Origin: Bradyrhizobium japonicum USDA 6
GTDB taxonomy: Bacteria; Pseudomonadota; Alphaproteobacteria; Rhizobiales; Xanthobacteraceae
Reading direction: 5' to 3'
NCBI RefSeq assembly: GCF_000284375.1
Contig: NC_017249.1
Span: forward strand, 5,558,001-5,622,000
Length of the DNA: 64,000 nt
A program made the position numbers and the translations under genes. Below are positions 8,736 through 16,651 of this stretch, piece after piece. The notes under the pieces were generated by a model. That model was not told the origin of the DNA. It ran no database searches and saw only the letters and a list, made by a program, of their open reading frames with translations. Positions within the stretch are counted from its first letter, which is position 1, and each line of letters begins with the position of its first letter.

Positions 8736-9956
8736 TTACCGCCGGCCGCCGCCCATCCCGCCTCCGGGACCTCCGAAGCCGCCACCGCCCATTCCACCGC
8801 CGGGTCCCATCGGCCCGCCGCCGGGCGAACCAAATCCGCCGGGGCCTGACGGGCCGCTCGGGCCCGTCGGCGCGGAGCCGGGATTCGCACTTGAGCCAGG
8901 TCCTGGGCCAGATCCCGCGCCAGATCCCGGCGCAGGTCCACCACCGGGCGCGCCGGGCTGGCCGCCGCTCGGAGTGGCGGCGCCGCGGTTCGGATGCAGG
9001 ATCGAGCCGCCGGGCGACCGATTGGGATTGCCGCCACCGGATGGGGGTGCTCCCGGCCCCTGGCCGCTGGCCTGAACCGATTCCACCTGCAAGCCGCGCG
9101 AGCGGTCGAACACGCCGTTGACCACCATGCGGGCTTCGCCGGCTGCCGGGCCGAAGCGTGAACCGTCACGAGCCACGAAGCCGGAGCCGAGCTGGAGGTT
9201 CGATCCCACACGCTGCACATAGGCTTCGATCGAGAGGCGGCTTGCGCCGACGAGATCTGAGAAGTCGTCGATGCGCGTGCGCGCGGCCTGCATCGTGCCC
9301 TGGCTCGAACGGCCCTCGATCTGGGCGCGCTGGCCAACCAGCAGCGGATCGACCCCGCTCAGCCTCAGCCCGCCAATACGCAAGCCGTCAGGGCCGCGCT
9401 CGACGAGACCGGTGACACGCTCGATCGCTTCGCGCCGCGGCTCGATCAGGCTTGCGACGATCACGCCGTCGGTCCGGCGCAGGCCGTAGACGGCCACCTG
9501 CGTGCCCGCACGAAGCTTGCTCTCCTTGTCGCTTGCGACGATCTTCTGGCCGAGCACCGTCAGCTCGTTGCCCTTCACGGCTTCGATCGGACCTGCGACC
9601 TCGCTCGCGATCGTGATGTTGCGCGTCACGAGCGTGCCATCGGCCTGACGGGTCGCGACCACGCGCGCAAGCTGGCCAATGCGCAGAGCCTTGGGGCTCG
9701 CGGCCTCGCCGTCGATCCGGACCGGCACGTCGCTCGCATAGGTGACGCGCTCGCCGTTGACGTAGATGCTGCCAAAACGCTGGATCACGCCGACGATGCC
9801 GGTGCCGCCGATGCCGTGGTCGTCACCGCGCCTGATTCCGGTGCCGCCGATGCCCTGATCGGTGCCGCGCTTGATCTGCGCGTGGGCCATCGCCGTACCG
9901 GCGAGCCAAAATCCTGTCAGCAGCAGACGGCGGGAGATCAACGGCGGCCGGCTCAT
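8736..9956 (-). CDS. Secreted DUF5666 protein, Gly/Pro-rich tail
   Basis: Protein of 406 aa. The N-terminus SRRLLLTGFWLAGTAMAHAQ reads as a twin-arginine (Tat) or Sec signal peptide. Short repeats of GIGGTGI follow, then several copies of the small beta-barrel DUF5666 module (about 50-290; signatures such as GPIEAVKGNELTVLG and RIGQLARV). The last 110 or so residues are a Gly/Pro/Ser-rich low-complexity tail ending in GGGMGGGRR. DUF5666 modules resemble OB-like folds and their ligand is not known. The ATG lies inside the stop of the upstream DUF6502 gene (ATGA overlap), so the two are translationally coupled. Function unknown; the context suggests an exported effector of the DUF6502 regulator. 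Confidence 0.85.
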   Translation of the reverse strand: MSRPPLISRRLLLTGFWLAGTAMAHAQIKRGTDQGIGGTGIRRGDDHGIGGTGIVGVIQRFGSIYVNGERVTYASDVPVRIDGEAASPKALRIGQLARVVATRQADGTLVTRNITIASEVAGPIEAVKGNELTVLGQKIVASDKESKLRAGTQVAVYGLRRTDGVIVASLIEPRREAIERVTGLVERGPDGLRIGGLRLSGVDPLLVGQRAQIEGRSSQGTMQAARTRIDDFSDLVGASRLSIEAYVQRVGSNLQLGSGFVARDGSRFGPAAGEARMVVNGVFDRSRGLQVESVQASGQGPGAPPSGGGNPNRSPGGSILHPNRGAATPSGGQPGAPGGGPAPGSGAGSGPGPGSSANPGSAPTGPSGPSGPGGFGSPGGGPMGPGGGMGGGGFGGPGGGMGGGRR

Positions 9957-10843
9957 GAAGAACCACCCTCCTTGCCGCTTTCCTTGCCGCCTTCTTTGGC
10001 CTCTCCTTCGCCATCTGCGTCTTCGCTGTAGATGTAGACGCCGAAATTCCAGCGGGCGTCACCGCCCTTGTCCTTGGTGAGCGCGCGATTGGCCTCGCGG
10101 TTGGCGGTCTTCAGCGCGTCCATCGCGAGCTCGCGCGAGCGTGCCTCGAGGCGCTTGGCAAGCTTCGGCGAGATGTTGTTGTAGTGCACCGCGCGCTCGA
10201 GGAAGCGCGGCGCCGCGCCTGAGACGTTCTGCGCGGCGGCCGCGATATGGTCGTGCAGATTGCGGCCGAGATAGTGCCATTTGCTGTCGTCCTCGCCGCT
10301 CGGGACGAAGGCCGCCTCGACCAGCTCGATCTCGTCGGAATCGTTGATGGTGACGAGCTTGCGGTCGACCCATTCGTCGAGCACCGCGCGCGGCCGCACG
10401 TCCTTGGTGACGGAGGCGACCAGCTGCTCGAACGACGGCGCATCGCCCTCGGCCGTGCGCGGCAACGCCAGCGGCTCGCCCTTCGCATCGGTGAATTCGG
10501 GCGCGGCAAGCCAGCGCGCGATCACGGCGCTCGTCAGCGACACCGCGGCCGGCGCCTCGTGCACCGGCGCACCGGCACCGCGCAGCCGCGCCACCTCCTT
10601 GCGATGGATTCCGGTGAGCAGGCTGACGCGGCTGTCGGTCTGCTCCTTCCCCTCCAGCGCAAAATCGTGCTCGGCGACGTTGACGAACAGCTCGCGAAGC
10701 AATTGCGCCAATGCCGGAAAGGTCATGCCGCTGCGAATGCAGAGCCGCACGAGCGGGCGCAGCAGCCGCGCCAGCGGCGCGTGCAGCTTCGCGGCGGCAT
10801 TCGGCTGCGGAGCCGCTGCTTTGGACCCGGACTTGGCATTCAT
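9953..10843 (-). CDS. DUF6502-family protein, probable DNA-binding regulator
   Basis: Protein of 296 aa matching the DUF6502 family: an N-terminal helical region with LARLLRPLVRLCIRSGMTF, a probable helix-turn-helix at about 70-90 (SRVSLLTGIHRKEVARLRG), and a helical C-terminal half with YLGRNLHDHIAAAAQN. The HTH reading is my inference from sequence pattern. The ATG at 10843 has no Shine-Dalgarno, but a TTGTGT-N17-TACAAT promoter places transcription start at or next to it, which indicates a leaderless mRNA. A palindrome sits on the -35, as expected for autoregulation. Coupled to the DUF5666 gene and divergent from the polysaccharide operon. An upstream in-frame GTG at 10939 would add 32 residues and is less likely. 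Confidence 0.75.
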   Translation of the reverse strand: MNAKSGSKAAAPQPNAAAKLHAPLARLLRPLVRLCIRSGMTFPALAQLLRELFVNVAEHDFALEGKEQTDSRVSLLTGIHRKEVARLRGAGAPVHEAPAAVSLTSAVIARWLAAPEFTDAKGEPLALPRTAEGDAPSFEQLVASVTKDVRPRAVLDEWVDRKLVTINDSDEIELVEAAFVPSGEDDSKWHYLGRNLHDHIAAAAQNVSGAAPRFLERAVHYNNISPKLAKRLEARSRELAMDALKTANREANRALTKDKGGDARWNFGVYIYSEDADGEGEAKEGGKESGKEGGSS

Positions 10844-10849
10844 GTCTGA

Positions 10850-10878
10850 ATTGTACCCGCGCCCCACGTGGGACACAA
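10850..10878 (-). promoter_or_regulatory. Promoter of DUF6502-DUF5666 operon (leaderless)
   Basis: Read on the minus strand: TTGTGT (10878-10873), 17-base spacer, TACAAT (10855-10850), then six bases to the ATG at 10843. The expected start of transcription coincides with the initiation codon, which explains the missing ribosome-binding site. The -35 lies in the centre of the palindrome at 10868-10884. Confidence 0.6.
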
Positions 10879-10884
10879 TCCCAC
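10868..10884. promoter_or_regulatory. Inverted repeat GTGGGA-N5-TCCCAC (operator candidate)
   Basis: GTGGGACACAATCCCAC is a perfect 6-bp inverted repeat with a 5-base centre, exactly covering the -35 box of the DUF6502 promoter. A second overlapping palindrome, CCCACGTGGG, lies at 10863-10872. It is a likely repressor site, with DUF6502 itself the first candidate protein. Confidence 0.55.
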
Positions 10885-10901
10885 TTTTTTCTCCTTTCCG
10901 A

Positions 10902-10930
10902 TTGACGTGGTAAATTTTCCCACATATACG
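10902..10930 (+). promoter_or_regulatory. Sigma70-type promoter of polysaccharide operon
   Basis: TTGACG (10902-10907), 17-base spacer, TATACG (10925-10930). It points at the 53-aa gene and the glycosyltransferase operon. The predicted start near 10937 gives a leader of about 33 nt containing AAAGGGA. Confidence 0.6.
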
Positions 10931-10933
10931 GGA
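10918..10933. promoter_or_regulatory. Inverted repeat TCCC-N8-GGGA over the -10 box
   Basis: TCCCACATATACGGGA covers the -10 of the rightward promoter. The arms match those of the repeat at 10868-10884 in reversed order, so one protein could control both divergent units. Confidence 0.45.
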
Positions 10934-10969
10934 CACCACTGAGGGCGCGACGTAAAGGGACTCACACCC

Positions 10970-11131
10970 ATGGCTGACCGCTTGGTCCGCAATTCCAATT
11001 CACTGCGTGCTGTGCCGGCTCCCGACTGGGGGCACGGCGCAATCGAGCCGATGCTGCCGGCGCTGTTGCGCGGCGTGATCTTCATCTCGGTGCTGGCCGC
11101 ACCGTTCGTCGCGGCCCTGCTCGCAGGCTGA
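10970..11131 (+). CDS. 53-aa single-pass membrane protein
   Basis: A small frame starts with ATG 40 bases after the predicted -10 box and has AAAGGGA upstream. It encodes a polar N-terminal half (MADRLVRNSNSLRAVPAPDW) and a C-terminal hydrophobic helix (VIFISVLAAPFVAALLAG). It stops 7 bases before the ATG of the glycosyltransferase-permease fusion, so it is the first gene of the polysaccharide operon. No known family is recognised. Its position suggests a small partner of the export or glycosyltransferase machinery, or a leader peptide; this is inference from context only. Confidence 0.6.
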   Translation: MADRLVRNSNSLRAVPAPDWGHGAIEPMLPALLRGVIFISVLAAPFVAALLAG

Positions 11132-11138
11132 CACCATC

Positions 11139-13067
11139 ATGCATCACGCCAGCGAAACTCCGCGCCGCCCGTCGGTGCTGCACATCTTCAAGATCTATTA
11201 TCCCGACCTGTTCGGCGGCACGCTGACCGTGATCCGCGACATCTGCGCCAGCCTGAAGGACAGCTTCGCCTCCGCCGTGCTGGTCTGCTCGCAATCGGCC
11301 GAGCGGCGCGAGATCGTCGTCAATGACGTGCCGGTCGAGCGCGTCCGCTCCTTCGGCAATGTCCTGTCGCTTCCCGCCGCTCCTACCTATCCCTGGCGGC
11401 TCTGGCGCAAGATCGCCGAGCACGATTTGCTCGCGCTCCATGCCCCCTTCCCGCTCGCCGACCTCGTTTTCGCCTTCGGCTTCGGCGCCAATCGGCCGCT
11501 GGTGGTGCACTGGCATGCCGACATCGTTACCCATGCCGGCCTGCGCTGGCTCATCGAACCGTTGATGCGGCGGACACTGCGCCGGGCGAAAGCGATCATC
11601 GTCTCGGACCACGCGCTGATCGAGAACACGCCGTTGCTGCGGGAATTCGTCGACAAATGCCACGTCGTGCCGTTCGGCATCGACACCGCGGGTTACGACT
11701 GGCCGAAGATCGAGCCGCACCACGTGAACGATCGCGGCCGGTTCGTGCTCGCCTGCGGCCGGCTCGTGCCCTACAAGGGCTTCGACGTCCTGATCCGCGC
11801 CGCCGTCAACCGCAAGTTCGAGGTCTGGATCATCGGCGAAGGCACCGAGCGGCCGCGGCTCGAGCAGCTGATCCGCGAGCTCGGCCTCGGCGACCGCGTC
11901 CGCCTGCTCGGTTCGGTGAACGACAGCGAGCGCATCAAGCTGATGTGCCTGTCCGACGTCTTCGTCATGCCGTCGGTCACCAATGCCGAGACCTTTGGCC
12001 TGGTCCAGCTCGAGGCCATGGCCGCCGGCCGCCCTGTCGTGAACACGGCGCTCGACACCGCGGTGCCGCGCGTCGCCCGCCACGGCATGGAGGCGATCAC
12101 GGTGCCGCCGGGCGATGCCGAAAAGCTCGGCGATGCCATCGACACGCTGATCAGCGATCCCGAGCGCCGCCGCCGCATGGGACTGTCAGCCCGGACGCGC
12201 GCCCTCACCCGCTATTCCGCCCCAGCTTTCAGGGAAGGCATGCAGGCCGTCTACCGCGACGCCGTCACCGCGTCGTCCAGGGAACCCGTCACCGCCGCCG
12301 AGCCGCCGCGGGCGACCGGCTGGCTGGACACAGTCCGGATCGCGGCCGCACTGGCCTGGTCGGACATGCGCCACCGCTATGTTCGTTCGCTGCTCGGCCC
12401 GTTCTGGATGTCGCTTCAGATGGCGATCGTGGTCGCAGTATTGGGCTCGGTGATCGGCCAGATGTCGAACGCCGACATGCTGGCGCGCCTGCCGATGCTG
12501 GCGCTGTCGATGACGGCCTGGACCTTCCTCAACAGCGTCGTGCTCGATGCGACCACGGCGCTTCAGAATTCCGCGAGCCTGATCCGCGACCGGGCGCTGC
12601 CGCCGGTGATCTTCCTGTTGCAATGCACGTTCCGCCAGGCGCTGTTCGCGCTGCATAACGCCTGCGTGCCGCTGGTGCTGTGGCTGATCCTCTCGCCCCA
12701 CGACCTCTCTCACGCGCTGGCGGCGCTGCCCGGCCTGCTGCTGTTCATAGCCTGCACCTTCGCCTTGAGCCTCGTCCTCGGCGCGACGGCAACGCGCTAT
12801 CGCGACCTCAAGCCGATCATCGAATCCACGCTGATGCTCGCCTTCCTCGCCTCACCCGTGGTCTGGTCCACCCAGATGATCAATCACCGCTCGACGGTGA
12901 TGCGGCTCAATCCGCTGACGCATCTGTTCGCGGTGTGGCGCGAGCCGCTTGCAGGCGGCCATATCGATCCCACCAGCATCGTCTACGTCCTCGTCACGCT
13001 GGCGCTGCTGATGTTCGGGAGCGTGCTGACGCTGGTCCACCTGCGCAAAGCCGCCTTCTGGATTTGA
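11139..13067 (+). CDS. Glycosyltransferase GT4 fused to ABC-2 permease (Wzm-like)
   Basis: One uninterrupted frame of 642 aa holds two proteins normally separate. Residues about 8-378 are a GT-B family 4 glycosyltransferase: an N-terminal glycine loop (FGGTLTV), a nucleotide-sugar domain with LVPYKGFDVLI, and the EX7E signature ETFGLVQLE. After a Pro/Ala-rich linker (about 380-392), residues about 393-642 are an ABC-2 transporter permease with six hydrophobic helices and the amphipathic entry LAWSDMRHRYVRSLLGPFW typical of Wzm/KpsM. The next gene encodes the matching ATPase. The protein should add a sugar to a lipid-linked glycan at the inner face of the membrane and form the export channel. 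No frameshift or internal start with an evident RBS is seen at the junction. Confidence 0.9.
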   Translation: MHHASETPRRPSVLHIFKIYYPDLFGGTLTVIRDICASLKDSFASAVLVCSQSAERREIVVNDVPVERVRSFGNVLSLPAAPTYPWRLWRKIAEHDLLALHAPFPLADLVFAFGFGANRPLVVHWHADIVTHAGLRWLIEPLMRRTLRRAKAIIVSDHALIENTPLLREFVDKCHVVPFGIDTAGYDWPKIEPHHVNDRGRFVLACGRLVPYKGFDVLIRAAVNRKFEVWIIGEGTERPRLEQLIRELGLGDRVRLLGSVNDSERIKLMCLSDVFVMPSVTNAETFGLVQLEAMAAGRPVVNTALDTAVPRVARHGMEAITVPPGDAEKLGDAIDTLISDPERRRRMGLSARTRALTRYSAPAFREGMQAVYRDAVTASSREPVTAAEPPRATGWLDTVRIAAALAWSDMRHRYVRSLLGPFWMSLQMAIVVAVLGSVIGQMSNADMLARLPMLALSMTAWTFLNSVVLDATTALQNSASLIRDRALPPVIFLLQCTFRQALFALHNACVPLVLWLILSPHDLSHALAALPGLLLFIACTFALSLVLGATATRYRDLKPIIESTLMLAFLASPVVWSTQMINHRSTVMRLNPLTHLFAVWREPLAGGHIDPTSIVYVLVTLALLMFGSVLTLVHLRKAAFWI

Positions 13068-13070
13068 CGC

Positions 13071-13811
13071 ATGGTCTCGATCAGCCTGCACAACGTCTGT
13101 CTCGATTATCCGCTCTACGGCGCCTACGACTTCTCGCTGAAGCGGCGGCTGCTCGGCCACCTCATCCGCGAGCCGGGCGAAATGCGGATCATCCGCGCCG
13201 TCGACAATTTCACGATCGAGGCCGAAGCCGGCGCCCGTATCGGGCTTGCCGGACCCAACGGCTCCGGCAAGTCGACGCTGCTGCGCCTGATCGCCGGCGT
13301 CTATCCGCCGAGCAGTGGCCGTGTCACGGTCCGGGGCAACGTCGTGCCCCTGCTCGGCCTGAATGCCGGGGTCAATCTCGACTTCGTGGCGGAGGACAAT
13401 ATCGCGCTGCTGCTGCGGATCAGCGGTCGCAAGCCGACACGCAGCGTGATCGACGAGATCTGGGCCTTCACCGAGCTCGAGACGCGGATGCAGCGGCTGC
13501 CGCTGCGGATGTTCTCCTCGGGAATGCTGATGCGGGTGTTGTTCGCGACCGCCACCGCTTTCCCGGCCGACATCCTGCTGCTCGACGAATGGCTCAGCGT
13601 CGTCGACGAGCATTTTGCAGAGAAGGCCGAGCGGCGGCTGCAAAACCTGGTCTCGCAGGCGGCGATCGTGATCATCGCCTCGCACGACCAGCCGCTGCTG
13701 CGCCGCACCTGCTCCAGCATCATCAATCTCGATCACGGCCGCATCGCCTCGACCATCACGGTCGAGCCGCCGGTCACGCACCCCTTCGAGCTCCGCGAGA
13801 AACGCGCATGA
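13071..13811 (+). CDS. Polysaccharide ABC exporter ATPase (Wzt/KpsT-like)
   Basis: Protein of 246 aa with a full ABC ATPase: Walker A GPNGSGKST, Q-loop region, signature FSSGMLMRV (a degenerate LSGGQ typical of Wzt/KpsT/TagH), Walker B DILLLDEWLSVVDE and the switch His in IIASHDQ. The N-terminus has the conserved YPLYGAYDFSLKRRL gate helix of this subfamily. It lacks the C-terminal carbohydrate-binding domain of Wzt proteins that read O-antigen caps, so it is KpsT-like in length. It starts 3 bases after the fused permease and overlaps the next gene by ATGA. It drives ATP-dependent export of the glycan. Confidence 0.93.
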   Translation: MVSISLHNVCLDYPLYGAYDFSLKRRLLGHLIREPGEMRIIRAVDNFTIEAEAGARIGLAGPNGSGKSTLLRLIAGVYPPSSGRVTVRGNVVPLLGLNAGVNLDFVAEDNIALLLRISGRKPTRSVIDEIWAFTELETRMQRLPLRMFSSGMLMRVLFATATAFPADILLLDEWLSVVDEHFAEKAERRLQNLVSQAAIVIIASHDQPLLRRTCSSIINLDHGRIASTITVEPPVTHPFELREKRA

Positions 13812-15187
13812 AGCAGAATATCCTCGTCGTCTCCGAGGCGCTGGGCGAGCCCAACCACAAGCGCGGCATATTCCATTTCACGCGCGAGTTGATGCGCTCG
13901 CTCGCGGCCGAGGGCCACGAGCTGACCTTGCTGGTCGAGACCACCAAGCGCTATCGCAAGCTGCGCCGGCGGGAGCGGCGCACCAAGCTGTTTCCGTCAG
14001 AGGCGCGCAACATCGAGCTGCTCGCCCTCTACCGCTTCCTCGACGAGATCAACATGGGCGAGCCGCTGGCGCGCAATGGCTTGCGGCGCACGCTCGACTG
14101 GCTCCGACACAAGGCCACCATGTCGGTGTCGTGGGACTATATCCTCTGCTTGCTGCGCGCCGTCGGGCTGCGCGGGCTGAACGCCCGGCTGATCGAGAAC
14201 AGGACCGCCGCGCTCGAATACGTCCCGCCGGATCTGCGCCATCTCGAATTATTCCGCGCCTTCCAGCTCGAGCCCGGTTTCTACAGCTATCAGGATTCCT
14301 CGGCCTTCTTCCTGCTGCCACCGCCTCAGGTCGACGCACGCCACTACGACGTCATTGTCGTGGACACCCCGACCCGGGTGGCGATCAGGCGCAAGCCGGA
14401 TGCCAAGGTGATCTGCGTGGTGCACGACCTCTTGCCGCTCACCGACCTCAAGCTCAGCGACGTCGCAACGCGGCTGTTCCTGTCGCGGCTTCTCACCAGC
14501 CTGCTTCAAGCCAACGAGCTCGCCTTCGTTTCAAACTACAGCATGATGCGGTTCAGGGAACTGTTGCCGCAATTTGCGCACCTCCCGGCGCGGGTCGTGT
14601 ATCCCCGCACCCGGTTCGACGCCCCGGATGTCCTGCACCTCCCAGCCCCGTCAGGGCGTCCGGGGCGGCCGAGCTTCGTCGTCATCGTCTCGAACGAGCC
14701 GCGCAAGAACGTCGCCACAGTCATCCGCGCCTTCCGCGGCGTGCCCCAGGCCGATCTCGTCGTGATCGGCTATGCCGGCGAGACAAGCCGGATGCGCAAC
14801 CTGCCGCCAAACGTCCGCTTCGCCGGTTATGTCGACGAACACGAGAAGGCGGCCCTGATCGCGGAAGCGCACGGGCTGATCATGCCGAGCTTCGCCGAAG
14901 GCTTTGGCGTGCCGATCATCGAGGCATTGGCCGCGAACACGCCGGTGCTGTGCTCTGACATCGCGGTGTTCCGCGAGGTGGCGCGCGAACTCGCCGACTA
15001 TTTTGACCCGTTCTCGACCGACTCGATCACAGCTTCTGTCACCCGCGTGCTGACGCGTCAGGAGGAGTACCGCGGCAGGATCCGGGCACGGCGACACGAA
15101 CTCGCCGAGCGTTTTGGCTACGAGACCCAGGCCCGCGATTTCCTCGGACTTGAGATGCCCCGGGTAAACCGGGCCGCCGCGCGATAA
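13808..15187 (+). CDS. Glycosyltransferase family 4
   Basis: Protein of 459 aa. The C-terminal GT-B half is clear: VIVSNEPRKNVATVIRAF, then NVRFAGYVDEHEKAALIAEA and the donor-binding motif MPSFAEGFGVPIIEALAANT with its EX7E-like spacing. The N-terminal half has an acceptor domain with a GIFHFTRELMRSLAAEGHE start. A mid-region segment (about 50-170) is longer than in simple GT4 enzymes and rich in Arg and Leu. It overlaps the ATPase gene by ATGA. It likely transfers a sugar such as mannose, rhamnose or glucose in assembly of the exported glycan; donor and linkage cannot be told. Confidence 0.88.
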   Translation: MKQNILVVSEALGEPNHKRGIFHFTRELMRSLAAEGHELTLLVETTKRYRKLRRRERRTKLFPSEARNIELLALYRFLDEINMGEPLARNGLRRTLDWLRHKATMSVSWDYILCLLRAVGLRGLNARLIENRTAALEYVPPDLRHLELFRAFQLEPGFYSYQDSSAFFLLPPPQVDARHYDVIVVDTPTRVAIRRKPDAKVICVVHDLLPLTDLKLSDVATRLFLSRLLTSLLQANELAFVSNYSMMRFRELLPQFAHLPARVVYPRTRFDAPDVLHLPAPSGRPGRPSFVVIVSNEPRKNVATVIRAFRGVPQADLVVIGYAGETSRMRNLPPNVRFAGYVDEHEKAALIAEAHGLIMPSFAEGFGVPIIEALAANTPVLCSDIAVFREVARELADYFDPFSTDSITASVTRVLTRQEEYRGRIRARRHELAERFGYETQARDFLGLEMPRVNRAAAR

Positions 15188-15199
15188 GCGTCGTTGCGC

Positions 15200-16651
15200 A
15201 TGACTGCTGAACCCGCGGTCCGGTCCGGTCCGGCCGGCCCACAAGCCTTGCGCGCCCGATGGCAAGCCATGGGCAGATCGCCCGCGCTGATCGGGGCCGC
15301 CGATGTGCTCGCCGTCCTGATCGCGGCGTCGCTACCCTGGTCGACCACGGCGCCTTCGATCTTCGTCGGGCTCTGGCTGCTGGTGGTGACGCCGACCATC
15401 GACTGGCGCGACTATGGACGCCAGCTCGCACGGCCTGCGTTCGCCCTGCCCTTTGCCTTCCTGCTGCTCGCGCTTCTCGGCACGCTCTGGTCGGACGGCG
15501 CGTGGGCGGACCGGCTGCATGCGATCAAGCCGGTCGCAAAGCTCGTGCTGATCCCGGCGCTGCTCTATCACTTCAGCCGATCCGAACGCGGTTTCTGGGT
15601 TTTCCTTGGCTTTCTCGCGTCCTGCGCGCTACTTGCAGTCTACTCCTGGATCGTGCTGCACGATCCCGCCTGGAAACTCACCGCGACCGCGTCGGCCGGC
15701 GTTCCCGTCAAGAACTACATCGACCAGAGCCAGGAATTCACGCTGTGCGCCTTTGCGCTAGCGCTGCCGGCGTTGACTTTCCGGCGCCGCGGAAACGTGG
15801 TCGCGACAGTCGTCTGTGTGGCATTGATCCTGCTGTTCGCCACCAACATGGTGTTCGTCGCCTCCGCGCGCACGGCGCTGCTGTGCATCGCGGTGCTGCT
15901 CGGACTGCTCACCTGGAGGCATTTGAGCCGGCGCGCGACGCTGGCCCTGCTCGCCGGCACGATAGCTGCGAGCACGCTGGCCTGGACGACCTCGCCCTAT
16001 CTGCGCCACCGCATTGCAGACATCGCCGTGGAATACCGCCACGGCCATGAGGACATCAGCCGAGCCTCGACCGCCCAACGCCTGACCTATTGGCGCAAGG
16101 CGCTTCACGCCATTGCCGAGGCGCCCCTGACCGGTCACGGCACCGGGTCAATCAAGCGCCAGTTCGAGCGCGCCGCTACTGGTGGAAGCAGCCTCGATGC
16201 GGAGATCGTCAGCAATCCCCACAACCAGAGCCTCAATGTCGCGATGCAATGGGGCGTACTCGGCGTCGTCCTGCTCTACGCCATGTGGATCGCCCACCTC
16301 CGCCTGTTCCTGGACGAAGGCCTTGCGGCCTGGATCGGGCTCGTCGCCGTGGTGCAGAACATCGCGAGCTCACTGCTGAACTCGCACTTGTTCGATTTCC
16401 ACGAAGGCTGGATGTATGTGCTCGGCGTCGGCGTCGCCGGCGGCATGGTGCTGAAAGCGAAAGCCGGACCACATTTGCTTTTTGAGACCCGCATGGAGGG
16501 TGAAGCGGTCGATCCGCAAAAATTTCTGCGCGCCGGCGTGCGGCTCAGCGCCGACCAGGCCTTTTACTCCGCCGCCACGCAAGCCGCCTGGGGGGGAGCC
16601 AGCGCAAAGACGCCGAAAACAGGCACCACCATTTCGAGTTCGCGGCGATAG
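15200..16651 (+). CDS. O-antigen ligase (Wzy_C), chimeric C-terminus
   Basis: Protein of 483 aa with about ten membrane helices and the O-antigen ligase/polymerase core, including a periplasmic loop with TAQRLTYWRKALHAIAEAPLTGHGTGS and PHNQSLNVAMQWG. It would join undecaprenyl-linked glycan to lipid A-core or another acceptor. From residue about 422 the native ending is lost: AGPHLLFETRMEGEAVDPQK is a copy of the end of an M23 peptidase, followed by about 30 unrelated residues. The last 88 bases overlap a gene on the opposite strand. ATG 15200 was chosen over a TTG two codons earlier. The catalytic core seems intact, so activity is likely kept. Confidence 0.85.
   Translation: MTAEPAVRSGPAGPQALRARWQAMGRSPALIGAADVLAVLIAASLPWSTTAPSIFVGLWLLVVTPTIDWRDYGRQLARPAFALPFAFLLLALLGTLWSDGAWADRLHAIKPVAKLVLIPALLYHFSRSERGFWVFLGFLASCALLAVYSWIVLHDPAWKLTATASAGVPVKNYIDQSQEFTLCAFALALPALTFRRRGNVVATVVCVALILLFATNMVFVASARTALLCIAVLLGLLTWRHLSRRATLALLAGTIAASTLAWTTSPYLRHRIADIAVEYRHGHEDISRASTAQRLTYWRKALHAIAEAPLTGHGTGSIKRQFERAATGGSSLDAEIVSNPHNQSLNVAMQWGVLGVVLLYAMWIAHLRLFLDEGLAAWIGLVAVVQNIASSLLNSHLFDFHEGWMYVLGVGVAGGMVLKAKAGPHLLFETRMEGEAVDPQKFLRAGVRLSADQAFYSAATQAAWGGASAKTPKTGTTISSSRR
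16464..16552 (+). repeat. Copied 3' end of an M23 peptidase gene
   Basis: About 89 bases here match 8605-8693 in the M23 gene. The match is weak in the first 30 bases and close to identical from GAAGCGGTCGATCCGCA onward. Both copies are read in the same frame. The copy marks a recombination point at the end of the ligase gene and may derive from another M23 paralogue. Confidence 0.8.
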
